Assembly: GCA_029339505.1 (NCBI GenBank)
Contig: JAQISU010001235.1
Span: 38,464,315-38,528,314, forward strand
DNA: 64,000 nt
Origin: Unio delphinus
Taxonomy: Eukaryota; Mollusca; Bivalvia; Unionida; Unionidae
Direction of reading: 5' to 3'
The notes under the pieces were generated by a model. The model saw only the letters and a program-made list of their open reading frames with translations, was not told where the DNA came from and made no database searches. Shown one piece after another: positions 23,816 to 37,240 of the stretch (the stretch's first letter is position 1; every line of letters begins with the position of its first letter). The position numbers were made by a program, and so were the translations under genes.

Positions 23816-26800
23816 AGTACATTACCAAGGAAGTAAGTGATAGTCAGTATGCATCATTCTTTCTTCCTTTTTTGGACTCTAGTTTCGACAATCTGCATCG
23901 CTGAATGCATGTTAAAAGACTAGCTTTATACATTTTCATGCATTTTAATCACAACTTGGTAAAACATAAGTTTTATCAGTGTTAGCTTTAAAGTTTTTAA
24001 TGTTTTATGTTTGTGCAATCGTTTTTTTTCTATAAGTATTAATGCACTTCTTATCTGGCTTCTGTTTGTTTTTGTATAGCAGTTCAATTCACTTGCCTCA
24101 AAACAACCTTGTTATAACTCACATGGCAAAATACCTGCTTGTATTACACTAAAAATTTTATGTTTCTGAACCAGTCATTGTTATAAAACAAAAAAGGAAA
24201 TAATCGGTATTGGAAATTTTAATAATTGGCTATATGCATTATTGGCATAATCTATCTTGGTACAGCTGTAGTCTAAATAATCTCTTTCCATATCAGGCAA
24301 CTAGTGTTCAAAATATGGTTCTTTGATTCTCCAAGCAAAGCAGCACTATCTGCTGAATCACTGCATTATTGGCAAATTTAAAGTTTTCAATAGGGACCTG
24401 CTTTCACCTTCAGACTGGAATTTGGTTTCATCTTCCTATAAGAAAAATGTCAGTAATATAATAAGTTCTTGATTCTATTGTGCAAGAATTCTTTGTAAAC
24501 TACTGACGGGCAAGATATTTTTATTTAAAAATCTCAGCCCAGCCACCCCACCCCCTTGTAATCATCCACAAATATCTAACACAGGGTGGGAATTATAGAG
24601 GAAACCCAGACTAAGTCACAATATTTTCCATAATTTAATTCATTTCAAAATAGTAAATATATGTATGCAGCATACATCTTCTGTCCTTCGTAATACATGG
24701 TGTACCTCTTGAATGATGAAGTAAATGTGTTGGTAGGGTGGTTTTCAATGGTACACTGAACACATACTGGAATTATAAGTGGCTTTTAAAGGACACACCT
24801 TTGTACTGTAGCTACAAGGGGGCCTGTCAGTCAGTACATCTGGAAACATTGCATTTTAATCCTGCCTAGTAGAAAACTGTTCTAGTTTACTTTTCCTGTC
24901 CAAGTCTTAAATGTTAGCCCAGAAAGAAAGAGAATTACATTTAGTAAAGGAAGCTGTCTCCAAAGTTAAATTTTTAATAAAAAGTATATGTTTGCTAAAC
25001 GTAGCATGAACCACATTTTTCTCTTACAGTTCTATTCAAATCATAATATTTTTGTGTATTTTACATCCAATGTGTTTCGTGAGAGTATTTATTTTATTTT
25101 TTTTATCCATGTTGTAGTGATCATGGACAGTTAGCTGTCTGTTTATTCATCAATAAGTCTGTTCTCTTTTCTATTTTATATCCATGTTGTAGTGATCATG
25201 GACAGTTAGCTGTCTGTTTATTCATCAATAAGTCTGTTCTCTTTTCTTTTTATTTTTCTCATGTTATTGGGGAGAAAAAAATTCTGAAATACAGGTTGCA
25301 TCCTTTCCCACTTATGCAAGTAACAATTTAATTTTTATTATCATTTACAAAATATGAAATACATTTACGATATGAATACTGAAATATCACAGCTAATATT
25401 TTTTCCCCCAATACATATCTCAAATGACTGGTAGTCATATAGAATTTATGGAGGAATTTGAAAATTATATGAATGCATGTTCATTTCATTTATTGGTATA
25501 CCCCAGTTGTAAACCTTGTAATCATTGCTTACTCTTTGTTTAGAGCCAAAATTTTGTGAGATACAAAAAATATTCTTACATTCAGTGTAAACATTTTACT
25601 CTGTTCATTGTAACATTCAAAAAGCAATCAGAACATTCTTTTATTTAATTTTAATTTTAATGTAATTTTAATTTTATTTTATTTAATTTTTACTTTAGCT
25701 AGATATCTAATCAGAAACTTGTACAAGCGTTGTAACTGACCCCCAAAGTAACTGAATTTTTTAATCAAGATGCTCTTAGTGGTAATTACAGTAATTGATG
25801 GACTGGGATCAAATTACCTCTGTTACATCTATTTTTGTTGAGGCTCAAAACAGATGAGTATAATGAAAACACCAATCTTTCCATGTTCTTTTCTTGTGTG
25901 CTGCATGCCAATAAAATGTCATGATCATGTAACAAAGCTGAACATTTCCATAGCAACCAAGCATGGTTTAAAAGAAAAAAGTTCTTTCATCATCTGTAAC
26001 AAATTAAAGTGCTCAGCTTGATTTGTGTCAGGTTGACACCTTGAGTGCATGTATACAGCATGAGTCACAAACTGTATGGTGTAACACCTTGAAGTGAATT
26101 TTATTGTACTTTGGTTACATTTACTCTGTGACCTTGCATTGCAAGACATCACTGAACTGAACTACCCATCCCTGCCAGAAAAGTTTTGGACTGTTTCTTC
26201 TCATTTAAACAGATATAACCTCTTTATCTTTCAGCTTTTATCCTGAAGTTTACTTGGAATGGTTTATCTTCCTCCAGTATTGTGTAGTTTTTAACATTTA
26301 TATTTTTAGAACATGACTATTAATTATTTATTTTATATTGTGCTAACATGGTGCTAAACCCCGAAACTTTTATTTTGTTTGGGTCTGACCTTAAAGTGGG
26401 CTGGTGAGCACAAATTTGTAACCGACTTCACAATAAAATGTCAACAATTTTATTTTTGAGTTCTTGAAATTTGTGTATTTTTGGCATGTAAACAAAAACT
26501 TTGTACTTAAATCAGATCAGAAAGAAAAAAAACTTTTCTTTTCTTTAAGCCATTCAAGTACAGACACCTTTTAATTCTTGCAATGGATCAGCTAGACTGG
26601 CCTGCACTTGACTACGACTGCCTCACCAGACAATAATCGACTTGTCTTGAGGTGCCATAACCAAACAGTCCATTTTCAATCCTTGCATTTTCATTTAAAA
26701 ATTAAATGTAAGGAAGCAAAATCATCAAACAAACTAAACATTTTGACAAGAACATTTTCAGTTGGAATCAGACATTGTCACATTTGTACTTAATTCACAT

Positions 26801-27616
26801 GAAATTAGCAATGGCTTGGAAAATTATATTTTCAAGGACCAACCAGAGTTCAAATGCTCTGTGCTTTGAATGATGTACAGCAGTGGCATAGTTTGATTGC
26901 CGTTGTCATACATAATAAGACTTTCTTTTGACATTATCTGCCAACTGTCCAAATATTTAATACCTGGAAGGATAGGTTTGAATAATGTTGACTACAATGC
27001 AGTATACAGTAATAAGGTCAAAGGTTAAAATGTTTTCCCATTTATTACTTCTGTTACTGCAATCCCAGATTTTGGGCTTGGAAAAATTCTGCTAAATTTA
27101 ACCACAGTTGGTTGATTATTCTGTTCTGGTAAAACGATAGTTATGCATCCTTGAATGCAAATTTTATACAATTCTTTTTTTTTACAGCACTTGTTTGCTT
27201 GAAGAGTTCAGCCAACTTAACTTAGCTATCTGGACTATATAATCATATTTTCCATTGACACTTAAATTTACTGCACTACAAGTTTTATTATGTGCTCAAT
27301 CAAGTACTTCACGAAAACATTAACATGTTCAAATATATGGTTAGCCTAAAATGGGCTGTTTTCTGTTCTAGATCTTGCTCTCATTTGACATTAGTGTTCA
27401 ACTAAGATCTATCTACATTTATTATTAGAAAATACCACCTTTACCTAAAAAAATTCTTTTCAAAAGGATATGTTATTAATTAGAGGATAAACTGTAATTT
27501 TCATGTATATAGCTTCTTGTGTCATTATTCGAGTCTTATAATTGATTAAATCTTCCTTCTCACAAGTATCATTTTAAACCTCGAAAATTGACTTTGTATT
27601 TCAAGTCAACCAAAGA
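23816..27616. other. no gene seen
   Basis: A long AT-rich stretch with no recognised coding sequence on either strand. It contains a tandem duplication at 25100-25250 and short mononucleotide runs. It could be an intron or UTR, but no splice-flanked exon could be supported. Confidence 0.4.
25100..25250. repeat. two-copy tandem duplication (~75 bp)
   Basis: The phrase ATCCATGTTGTAGTGATCAT, continuing to ATCAATAAGTCTGTTCTC, occurs twice in direct succession with almost no difference. Confidence 0.9.
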
Positions 27617-27813
27617 TTTGTTTGTTTGTCTGTTTAGGATTTTTAACATAGCTTTAACAATTTTTCAGTCAAATTGCTATGATGTCTGCAATGAGGCAGT
27701 TTATAGTGATGTCTTGGACTGGGGCATCATGCCGCAGACATTTAGCATGATGTCCCACCCAATCACATTATCATGAGTCCAGGCCGACCAGTCCTAACAC
27801 TAACCTCTTAATA
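27617..27813 (-). repeat. tRNA-derived SINE, family A (head truncated)
   Basis: Contains the 3' tail and body (TTTGTTTGTCTGTTTAGGAT to CAGTCCTAACACTAACCTCT on plus). The tRNA-like head is absent. Confidence 0.75.
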
Positions 27814-29457
27814 CATTAACTCCTGCCGCCTCGATAACTCATCATACCTCCATCTCCTGAGTGCCTCGATAACCTAAATTTCAGAAGGCTCTACTAGTAC
27901 TAGTCAATAAATTCTTACATGATACGACTCCTACCTATCTCAAAAGTAATTTTTAATTTGTTAAAAATGTACATATGTATGAACTAAGATCCATCTTGAA
28001 CTACAAGTTATATTTACCCAAACCATACTCCGCATTTTATAATAAGATTAAAAGGTTTTTTTTCGTCTGAAGAATTCAACCTCACCTTGTATAAAGCCAG
28101 TTGACTCGTGCCAAGTGTTTGAAAAGCTTCTTAGTCAACATCTACTGAAACAATCATCTGTATGACTTTGTTTAATTCTGTACTAATACTTTGTACAATA
28201 TAATCCTGTACTCAACAACACTGTTTTACTCATGTTCACTAATTGTATGAATCCTGTATGTACTCTTCTTTGAAGCAGCGTGTATATTTTATTCTAGCAG
28301 TCATCGTTTATCTAGGTTTTAATGGCCCACATACCTCGTATACGTACACACCTAGGTATTCAAATGCAATCATTGCAGGTCTCAGATAAGATTGGTCTCT
28401 TGGCCAAATGAGTTTCTTCCAATCAAGTCATTATTATTAATATTATTTTTATCATTATCATCATCATTATTAATATAATCATTATTATTACTATAATTTG
28501 TATTATACATTCCTTTGCTTTTTTTCTCCATACCCCTCTCTGCTACATGATGCATTCCTAGTACAGGGGAGGTAACTGCTTTTTTGTCTATTGTGTTGTT
28601 AAAGTGGCATATTTTGGGTTTAACTTTCTAGATATTGAAAAATAATGAGGACTGCAAACACTATCTTGAAATCTTACTCCTCAGCTGGTTTTCTTATTCT
28701 TTATGGAGATCTTAATTTGCAACATAGAATATTAGGATTATATGCCACACACACCTGAATTTTCAACGGCTATTGGATTTATTTAAAGCAATACTCTGTA
28801 GCTTAGCAAGGCCCCCTTAAGACAGCATCAATGTTCTAACATTGTCTAATATTTGTTGATTAAACATTAATCTCTTCCAACTTGCTTTACTATGGTGATT
28901 AATTCCCCATCCCCACTCTCTGCTGATGTTACTAACATAATTAAGCAATCATAAAAGATTTGGCACCATTCTTTTCTCTAAGACTAAAATTACTGCTAAG
29001 TAAATTACTTAACTTAACCATGTGGTACTTTTTATTACGTCAGTACACTTTACAGGACCTTTTCCTATAATAATTGCCTCCAGAATGGAATCCTTTTATC
29101 AGTGGCAACTAACATACCAGTACTATCTGACATTCTCTGACAATCTGTAACTCCAAAATCGGTTCTTGGCATTAAAGCAGCACCTAAAGGAATTCTGGTA
29201 ATGCACCATGGAAAACAAAAAAAAGAGATGAAGCATCGAAAGTTGCACATAATTTTGAATTTTAAGAACAAATGCAGTCATAACTCGTAATGCAATGGCT
29301 TTTTTTTGTGCTGCAAAGTAGTCACTGTTCTATGAGAGAGAAATAAGTATGTAAGCAAGGCTATACCCCCCCCAAAAAAAGAGACAAAAAGTGGTGATTA
29401 GGGGTGGTAATGGGTATGAGTTATTGCCCTTTCTCTTTATTATATTCAATGAAAACA
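27814..29457. other. no gene seen
   Basis: No coding region was recognised. An irregular ATT/ATC-rich patch lies at 28430-28510. Confidence 0.4.
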
Positions 29458-29763
29458 GCTGCTCCCATGGCTTAGAGGTTGGAGCATCAGTCTTGGATGT
29501 GGCTGGTTGCAGGTTTGAACCCCTGCTGAGTCATACCAAAGACTGATAAAAATGGTACTAACAGCTGCCTCACTAAGTGCTCTTCATTAAGCAGTTACTG
29601 TTAGGACTGGTCGGCCTGGTGTCTGGTTAATGTGACTGGGTGGAACATCATGCCAGAGTGCTAGACATTACTATAAACTGCCACATTACAAACCAAAGCG
29701 ATATAACTTAAAAATCGTTAAAGTTGCGTTAATAATCCAAATTATACACACACACACACACAA
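29458..29763 (+). repeat. tRNA-derived SINE, family A (full length)
   Basis: The head has CATGGCTTAGAGGTTGGAGC and a B box GGTTTGAACCCC. All body blocks are present, and it ends in a CA-rich tail. Confidence 0.8.
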
Positions 29764-30870
29764 AGGACAAATTTTCATCTTTTTGGGAGGGCTGGATTCA
29801 GGTGGTAGCAGGCTTCTATTCCTGTTGTTAATGTGATAAGGGAATCAAAGAATTAATGTTTTTAAAGTTTGGTTCAGGCGTTTCATTTATTTACCTTAAC
29901 TGTTGAGGTCTCTTTCACCTAAACATCTCTCTTAATACACCAGCCATTTCCAAAACCTTTATTTACTATATATTCACCTCACCTATCTATCTACATACTG
30001 TATATGTACCATACAACTCTGTCTTGATACAACCAGTTTTCTTTATCTACATACATATACTATTTACATACATTTCTTTTGATATAAACAATGATAACTT
30101 TAATTTTAAAAGCGAAGTTTAAAGGTGCAAAGATAACAGAAAACAAGTTTTTGGTGCAAGCTTTTATTCCCCAAGGGCAAGTTCAATTCTCATGTCAGCT
30201 TGTCTTGGGAAAACTCACTTTTACAAAATCATTTAAGCCCATTGAGTGATTTTTTGGGGCTGGGTGCAAAAAACTTCCTATGAGCTTTGATTGATTCTTA
30301 AGGGCAGTGTTATGCCTATAGATATATTGGTTTATTGCTTTAATACAACTACCCAAAAGTAAAGATCTATAAGATGGATTTTTGTGTGTGTTGCTTTTCG
30401 TACATTTAACCTGAGGTTTATGTGGCATCAAAACCAGTGCACACTGCCCCTTGCTTCATGCTTATACTAGTGTAAGGGAGAAAACTCGTACTGTATGACT
30501 TGCCTAACTTGGGTACTCTATAAGGGAGGCAATTCTGTTTGGTTAATAGTTAAGCCAGTTTTTCCTCTGCATTATTGTAGTGTATATCTTCATGACAAAC
30601 AAATACTAGTTAGATGGGGATATTGATACAACTGTAATAATAATAATTGCAAATTATGTGAAGTAAAACAAAACATAAAAAAATAAAATCTAAATCTACT
30701 ATCAACATACAGTTTTGACATTTTCAATATGATATTTGTCAATAATGCAAGACAGACAAATGGTAAATGATTAATGGTAACTGGATGGTGAGTAATCTTC
30801 CTCTATGTTTGACCCATGCCATTAAATCCTTTCTAACACTAATTTATTTTAGTATTAATTTTAATTGTAG
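29764..30870. other. no gene seen
   Basis: AT-rich sequence with no recognised feature. Confidence 0.4.
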
Positions 30871-31000
30871 ACACATGATGTTTGGAAGGCAGCATCACTC
30901 CAAGGTAACAATAACAAGAGCAGTAGTTAGTTCCTACTAATATAGTCTCCATGTGTTACTTTTACATTTGGTGTGATACTGCCTTCCACATGCATCATAA
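30871..31000. mobile_element. possible small inverted-repeat element, ~130 bp
   Basis: The left arm (ATGATGTTTGGAAGGCAG, then CATCACTCCAAGGTAAC) and the inverse of the right arm (TGATGCATGTGGAAGGCAG, then TATCACACCAAATGTAA) match over about 40 bp with mismatches, around a short centre. This could be a folded MITE. No target duplication was identified. Confidence 0.4.
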
Positions 31001-31166
31001 AATAAAAATATCAGGACAGTGACTGATGGATACAAGGGTGTTCTGTTTTAATAGTGTATACTACTAAAAAGTGAGTTTTGATTTAAAAAGAACAGGGATT
31101 TTGCTTTCTATCCATATACCAAGGTGAATCTAAATTAAATGTATTAATTAATACTGAGCAAGGGGT

Positions 31167-31806
31167 AGTCAGACACGGCTTATAGACAATTCAGACCAAG
31201 AAAATTCGGCCAAACTTGTATTTAAATTTCATTTAATTTGATAATGAATATTCAAAACACCACAAACATTTTAAGTTGAGAAATTAATACCATTCTAATT
31301 ATAACAGTTTCCAATTCAAAATATTAGCGCGAAAGTTTACAAAGTGTATGCCTTTTTAGCGCAAGAAAATTTGGTAAAGATACATCTTTCGTTGTGCACA
31401 TTTATCTGTCTTTTTCGTAACATATAACAGCAGAATGGAATAATGTTCTGAATTAAATTTGTCAAATTATTGCAAAATAACTAATTATGCATTTTTGAAA
31501 CATTTTATCTGTATAAATTTATTCGTAACAAATACGTTCAAATATGAGAATATCTCATGTTTTGCTTGAGAATTAAGTTTTTGAGACCAAGCGTACAGCT
31601 CTACTATACTCTTTCTCCGGTTTTTCCTAACCACTATAACTTCGGAAAACATTTATCTTGTTCACAAAATGTTCCAAATAAATACTCGTCAGTTGTATTT
31701 TAAAATTGGGCCGAATTGTCTTTCGAGTTGGGCCGAATTGTCTTATTTTCGGTCCAAGTTGGGCCGAATTGTCTTGGTCCAAATTGTCCAATAGCCGCCA
31801 GACACT
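31167..31806. mobile_element. unclassified inverted-repeat DNA element, ~640 bp
   Basis: About 50 bp at the left end (starting AGTCAGACACGGCT and running through GACAATTC, GACCAAG and AATTCGGCCAAACTTG) is matched in inverse orientation at the right end. The right end also carries three direct copies of GGGCCGAATTGTCTT. There is no recognised coding sequence inside and no clear target duplication, so the superfamily is open. Confidence 0.55.
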
Positions 31807-33206
31807 ATGTGGGATGAAAACTATAGTACAGCACAAATAGTGCCAAGGAACATTGGTCTTCGCAACCAGTATTGTCATGAAGGAAAAAAAAGCCGAGAAT
31901 TAGTTGTTAATCTACCATACAAAGTGTTTTTACATAAATTATGCATGTGGTTCCATAGTGGCTATGCAAATAATATTTCCCACTAAAAGTACACAGAAGC
32001 CTTGCAATGTCAGCAAAATCGGGAGATGAAAACTTTGATGAAGAAAGTAGGTTATTGGCATTTAAAAAATGAGAGCAGCAAATCTTTATCAAAATTTTTC
32101 ATTGTATAATTTATTTTGTTACATTTAACTGTAATTAAATCTCTTGAAAAAAACTATTTTGTAAGATAGATGTCTCCAGCAATATATGAATCTATAGGCC
32201 GACTGATCTTGACTGAGGAAGTGGCCATGTCAGCTAATTACTGGAACTATTTACCCAAATCAGCAACTTTACAAGCAAATAAATCTAATTCATTTACATC
32301 AAACAGATACAATTTATTGTGAGTAATGTAAACGTGATATCCAAATAGTACGCCACATTTTCATTTGTGGGAATAGTTTTAGTGACAGAATATCCTCAGC
32401 AATGGGAGGATCATGCATCGTGCATCGACTTTACAATTTCATGCTACAGCGATCTTACTGATGATTTCAATCAGATTTTTAACTTGCGTGACACATGAAG
32501 AACCCAGTAAGGTAAATCTTACCTTGCTTCATCTTGCACTGTGTGAAAGGGGTAAAATTTTATTAACCTGAGCAATGGCTGAGCGAACATGTGCTCAATC
32601 CGCCATAGTGATTTTTATTTTGTGCCGACGTTAGCAAAGTTAAAAGATACATATATATCCAGGAATAAAACATTTGGTTCATTCAGGTAATCCAACAGCG
32701 TGCACATATAATCCAATGAATATGTAATCCAAGAATCACACAAAATAATCCGTCCGCATTAAACGAAACAAACTCCCTATCAAGCCAAATCCATCCGTCT
32801 CTTGATATAAACATTGAGCAAAGGTAAGTAACTCTTAGGTAACGGAGTGTCAAAAGGGCACGTACCACACAAAGAAAATTCTAAATCTGTGGTTGTCAAA
32901 AAAGTACAGTAAACCTAGATTTTATGTATTGATTTTACTTTCTTTGCACAAAATCTGGAATTTTATCTTCAAAAAGCTAATATAATACATTTTCTTCAGA
33001 TAATAATTCAGGATAATGCGCATGTCAGAAATTGTTAGAGTAGCGAGTGCAAAAACACGATATGCACTGTGCTGTTAATCAAATACACTAATGCACAACA
33101 ATCTGTTTAGTTTCGAGTTTCAGTTATTTTTTTTTATATAATAGTGCTAATAATTGTACTTGTAAAAATGATAAGTAATGTTTTGTTTAATTTTCAGACT
33201 ATAAAC
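31807..33206. other. no gene seen
   Basis: No coding region was recognised. Confidence 0.4.
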
Positions 33207-33306
33207 ATGTATGTATGTATGTATGTATGTATGTATGTATGTATGTATGTATGTATGTATGTATGTATGTATGTATGTATGTATGTATGTATGTATGTAT
33301 GTATGT
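33207..33306. repeat. (ATGT)n microsatellite
   Basis: About 25 units of the tetranucleotide. The MYVC-repeat open frames across it are artefacts. Confidence 0.95.
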
Positions 33307-33751
33307 GTACAAGGGTATTTGGTGCCCTAGGCGAACCTTCCACAACTCTCCTTCTCCTGGCATCACTTATTATAAACTGATAAACGGTTTATTAGTATTA
33401 ATACACTCTCCGCTTTATAATTTATCAGTTTCAATAGTTAGTTTACATATTTAACGATAATAAATGAATAACCTGACTTTTTGGGGGCGACTTTAAATCT
33501 TGGTGCCCTCCTATTTCGCCTATTGGGTTAAAAATAGAGTTTACTGGAAAAAGTATTTGTTTCGACAATAACATCTGGGCATTAATAATTTATACTGTTG
33601 TATTCAGAGTCTGATTTTAACAAAATTATTCACTGATTTCTGGAAATACAAAATGCTAAAATATATTATTGAAATAATAAAATAAACTGGAGTCAAACAG
33701 TCATACATATAATTATATTGCTATAAAGGATATACAATATATCAATTAAAA

Positions 33752-34230
33752 TTATACAATTTTATATATTGCATTGGCATTAAGTTCATTAGGATGCAAA
33801 GTATCTAACTTATGAATCCAATAAGTTTCTTTTATGAGTCTGTTCATGTCACCATGCACAATATCTATTGCCATGAAAGAACAATCGAGTAAAAAGTGAT
33901 TATTTGTATTAAAATGTGTTGAAATATAAGAGGAAAACATAGGGTCTCTATACTTTCTTATATCAAAGCGATGACTATTCATTGTCTTTGAAACTTGTTG
34001 AAGTGTTTGTCCAACATATTGCATGCTACATATTTTTAACAGATTATTAAATAAATTGTTGATATGCAGTTTGTGTTAACACGAAGAGAAAATACCTCTT
34101 TGGTATTAGCACTACTGAAAGAAGTACTTTCTCTTATGTTTGCACATTGAGAACACCGGCTTCCGTTACATTTCGATATATTATTGGAAAGAGACACTAA
34201 TTGGGAATCATAGCGAATTCAAAAAAGTAA
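33752..34230 (-). pseudogene. Penelope-like element fragment: linker and GIY-YIG endonuclease
   Basis: The downstream 90 codons on minus read YVGQTLQQVSKTMNSHRFDI with HFNTNNH and, after about 30 residues, ETYWIHKLDTLHPNELN. This is the GIY-YIG nuclease signature of Penelope-like elements, with the conserved Arg/His region and catalytic Glu. The piece upstream has CNGSRCSQCANI and STSFSS, the cysteine-rich linker that precedes the nuclease in these elements, then STIYLIIC before an in-frame stop. The reverse transcriptase domain is absent and the frame changes between linker and nuclease, so the copy is a dead 3' fragment. Confidence 0.7.
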
Positions 34231-34649
34231 ACATTTGGATTATATTACTGTTATTCAAGAAAAGTACATAATTACAATTCATGACATTGGTACATTAATC
34301 TGTTTGATACTACCAGCCATTGCAGTCACAACAACCCATTCAGTACTGGAAATCATTTGGAATGTTATCAATTAGGACTTGTGTTATTAATTCTCTGAAT
34401 ATTTGGATTTATTTCGCAATACCGTATGTTCTTGCACATTTTCACTTTGTATTCTAATGAAATAAATTAATTGTTGAATTTTACAACTCGTTTTGGCTTT
34501 CGCTCTTTATCATCTCTTATTTGAAGATCAAAGAGTCGTAATAGATTGTTCTTGAAATGAACGCTTGTCCTAAATTTTTGGCTCATCATTTGGGTCTTAG
34601 TTTTTTGTGTGGTATATAATCTAGTTTATTTAGTTTTTTTGTATATAAT
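34231..34649. other. no gene seen
   Basis: AT-rich spacer between two retroelement fragments. Nothing was recognised. Confidence 0.4.
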
Positions 34650-35040
34650 CTTTCTGTATTCATGTGAGGCCTGGACCCTGACAACAGAATGACAACGAAG
34701 AATCCAGGCACTTGAAATGAGATGCTACAGAACTAACCTTGGTATCTCTTACATGGACCACATCACAAATGACGAAGTGCGTAACACCATCATACATAAA
34801 GTATAAGCCATTATGAAGACTTCCTCACCACTGTCAAAAAGAGAAAGCTGAAATGGTATGGCCATGTCACATGAGCCAATAGTCTATCCACAACAGTACT
34901 GCAGGGTAGTGTCCAAGGTGGTAGAAGGAGAGGTAGACAGAGAAAAAAGTGGAGTGACAACATCAATGGACCAGGAAAAGTTTTGAAGAGACACAGGCAT
35001 TGGCACATGATCGAGACAAGTGGAGGGAACTGGTCAGATG
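34650..35040 (+). pseudogene. C-terminal fragment of a non-LTR retrotransposon ORF2
   Basis: Read with stops: SCEAWTLTTE, RRIQALEMRCYRTNLGISY, then KKRKLKWYGHVT, GGRRRGRQRKKW and a final KWRELV-like end. This is the region after the RT domain in RTE/CR1-like LINEs (ending in a conserved W-G-H-V and basic RRGRP-type stretch). At least three stops or frameshifts are present. A family B SINE follows directly. Confidence 0.7.
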
Positions 35041-35049
35041 TTCAGCAAG

Positions 35050-35388
<339 letters not shown>

Positions 35389-35448
35389 AGTTTTCTCGTT
35401 AACTAGTGTCGGGTGGAGTGCTTTCAATAATATTATATCAAATTATTA

Positions 35449-35635
35449 CAGAAGACCTCTGTCTGCTTGGGTTCGAGTCTCAGATTCGGCTAATGTAGTT
35501 ATGCGAGGAAGCTTGCCAGTAGCTTCTCGTGGGTCGGTGGTTCTTTCCGGGGGTTTTCCGGGTTCTTCCTCCACCTATAATAACTGGCCGCCATGTATAG
35601 CAATATCGTGTGCTGAAAAATGGCGTTAAACCTTA
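35449..35635 (+). repeat. tRNA-derived SINE, family B (5' truncated)
   Basis: Starts within the head (CCTCTGTCTGCTTGGGTTCG) and runs to GCTGAAAAATGGCGTTAAAC and an A-rich tail. It lies in opposite orientation to the copy 200 bp upstream, with the AT run between them. Confidence 0.8.
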
Positions 35636-37099
35636 AAAAAATAATTAAAAAAACAATTAAAAAAACCCAAGATACACGAATCATATAAATTGTATAAAAC
35701 TAACGTATCAACTTTGTAAGATATCGTAATTAAACTTGTATATATCTTACAAAGTATACAAGATGTCCTATGAAGTTAAAGATATATCTTATAAAATATG
35801 AGATATCTAAGTAGGTATGCAAGATCTTCTATAAAGCATATTTTACAGTTAACAATTGTGTACGATCTTATAAAATTTGTGAGATATGTTATGAAGTTGA
35901 TCACCAAAAAAAAAATAAAAAATCATACATAGTTCCTGAAATATCTCCTTTTTCGAATACCATTTTGATTTGCAATGTATTGTTCTTCTTGGTATGGGAC
36001 GAATTGTATGATATATAAACAAGAGTCCCTTGAAGGGTCTGACACTCTACTGGGCAAAAAGAATTGCCAGGAATTCCTAATAAGACCATTTCTTCCTTTC
36101 AAATGTGGAGTTCTGATATTTTTCATCGATAATTGTAAATCAAATTAGCTGCTATGGTACATTTACTGGATGTCAGCTTGGCATCTTTTTCATTCGAGTG
36201 GACATCATACAAGTCTTTCGGGCTAAAACCCAGCTCATATGACTATCCATTAACGAGATGTAGTAATAGCTACATTTATAGGATGGCTGCAGTCGTGGTC
36301 ATATTAGATATCATATTGGCACAACGTGGTGCTCTGCAATTTCGTATCTTGCAATGGGTTAGATTTTCCCCTTGTTTTCCTCACTGATTGTGCTGGCTAT
36401 TAAAAAAAAGATACATTGCAAATCTTGGGTATTTTTTAAAATAATTTTTAATTCCATGTATTTTGTTGTATGACTGATGGTTGTAATTTGAGTTATAAAG
36501 TATACGTCCTGGCCTTACCAATTTTTAAAACAAAAATGCTACCGCCGCTTGGTCATTTTCACTTAATCGAAGATAAATTGTACAAATATAAGCCGATATT
36601 TTTTTCTTCACATTTTACTTATTTTGTAATTCAGTCATTGCATTTCAGAACCTGGTATAGTTAAGTAGAGCAAAAATCGTTTTACATTTTTTTTAATAAC
36701 TGCTGAAGATAGTGTAAATTAGACTAAATCAGGCTGATTTTTTGGGTATATGGAACAATGTGCTTAGATCATCACAATTTCCACACATAAAATATACAAA
36801 GAAATTTCAGTGACATGAAAGTAACATAAAGGTATGCCAACATTATCCACTGTGCATGTTGCTAATGCAAACAACCTCACCTTACACCTATCATTCTCTT
36901 AAGTTCAAAATATCTGCAGAGCTTCACAATGTTATTATTATTTATTGTATGATTTAATTTTGACACAATGTTATTATTATTTATTGTATGATTTAATTTT
37001 GACTGACACATTTAAGTCGCTAGAAGGCGAATTGTCCTTTTCAATAATTCTCACATTTTTCTCCATAGAACAGTATTCATTACGAGCAAAGTCACATAC
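35636..37099. other. no gene seen; diverged relative of 40850-41600
   Basis: AT-rich. Near 35690-35900 several diverged ATATCTTA..AAAGTAT..AAGAT phrases repeat. A 39-bp unit (ACAATGTTATTATTATTTAT start) is duplicated at about 36925-37002. The stretch 36410-36870 shares order and wording with 40900-41560 (for example AAAGAAATTTCAG followed by GGTATGCCAACA), an old dispersed or segmental repeat. Confidence 0.45.
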
Positions 37100-37172
37100 A
37101 TGCCCAATCCCTTTATAATGAAAGCTATTTTGAAAATGCAATGCCCCAGTCTCTCTTATGATGAAAGCTATT
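37100..37172. repeat. left remnant of the 42-bp satellite array
   Basis: Nearly two units of the same 42-43-bp repeat that forms the array at 38352-39405 (ATGAAAGCTATTTTGAAAATGC, CCCAGTCTCTCTTATG). About 1.2 kb carrying a LINE fragment separates them. Confidence 0.85.
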
Positions 37173-37240
37173 GTAATAAATTTGGACGTACTAGCCCGAA
37201 ATAGTTAGGCAGTTAGTAGGAGCAAACATCACAGAGAGGA

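Noticed and set aside
23816..27616. Host exons or UTR of an unseen gene
   Set aside because: No conserved protein segment flanked by splice signals could be supported by eye.
33207..33454. Proteins of MYVC and IYIY repeats
   Set aside because: These are translations of the ATGT and AT microsatellites here and at 35259 and 62728.
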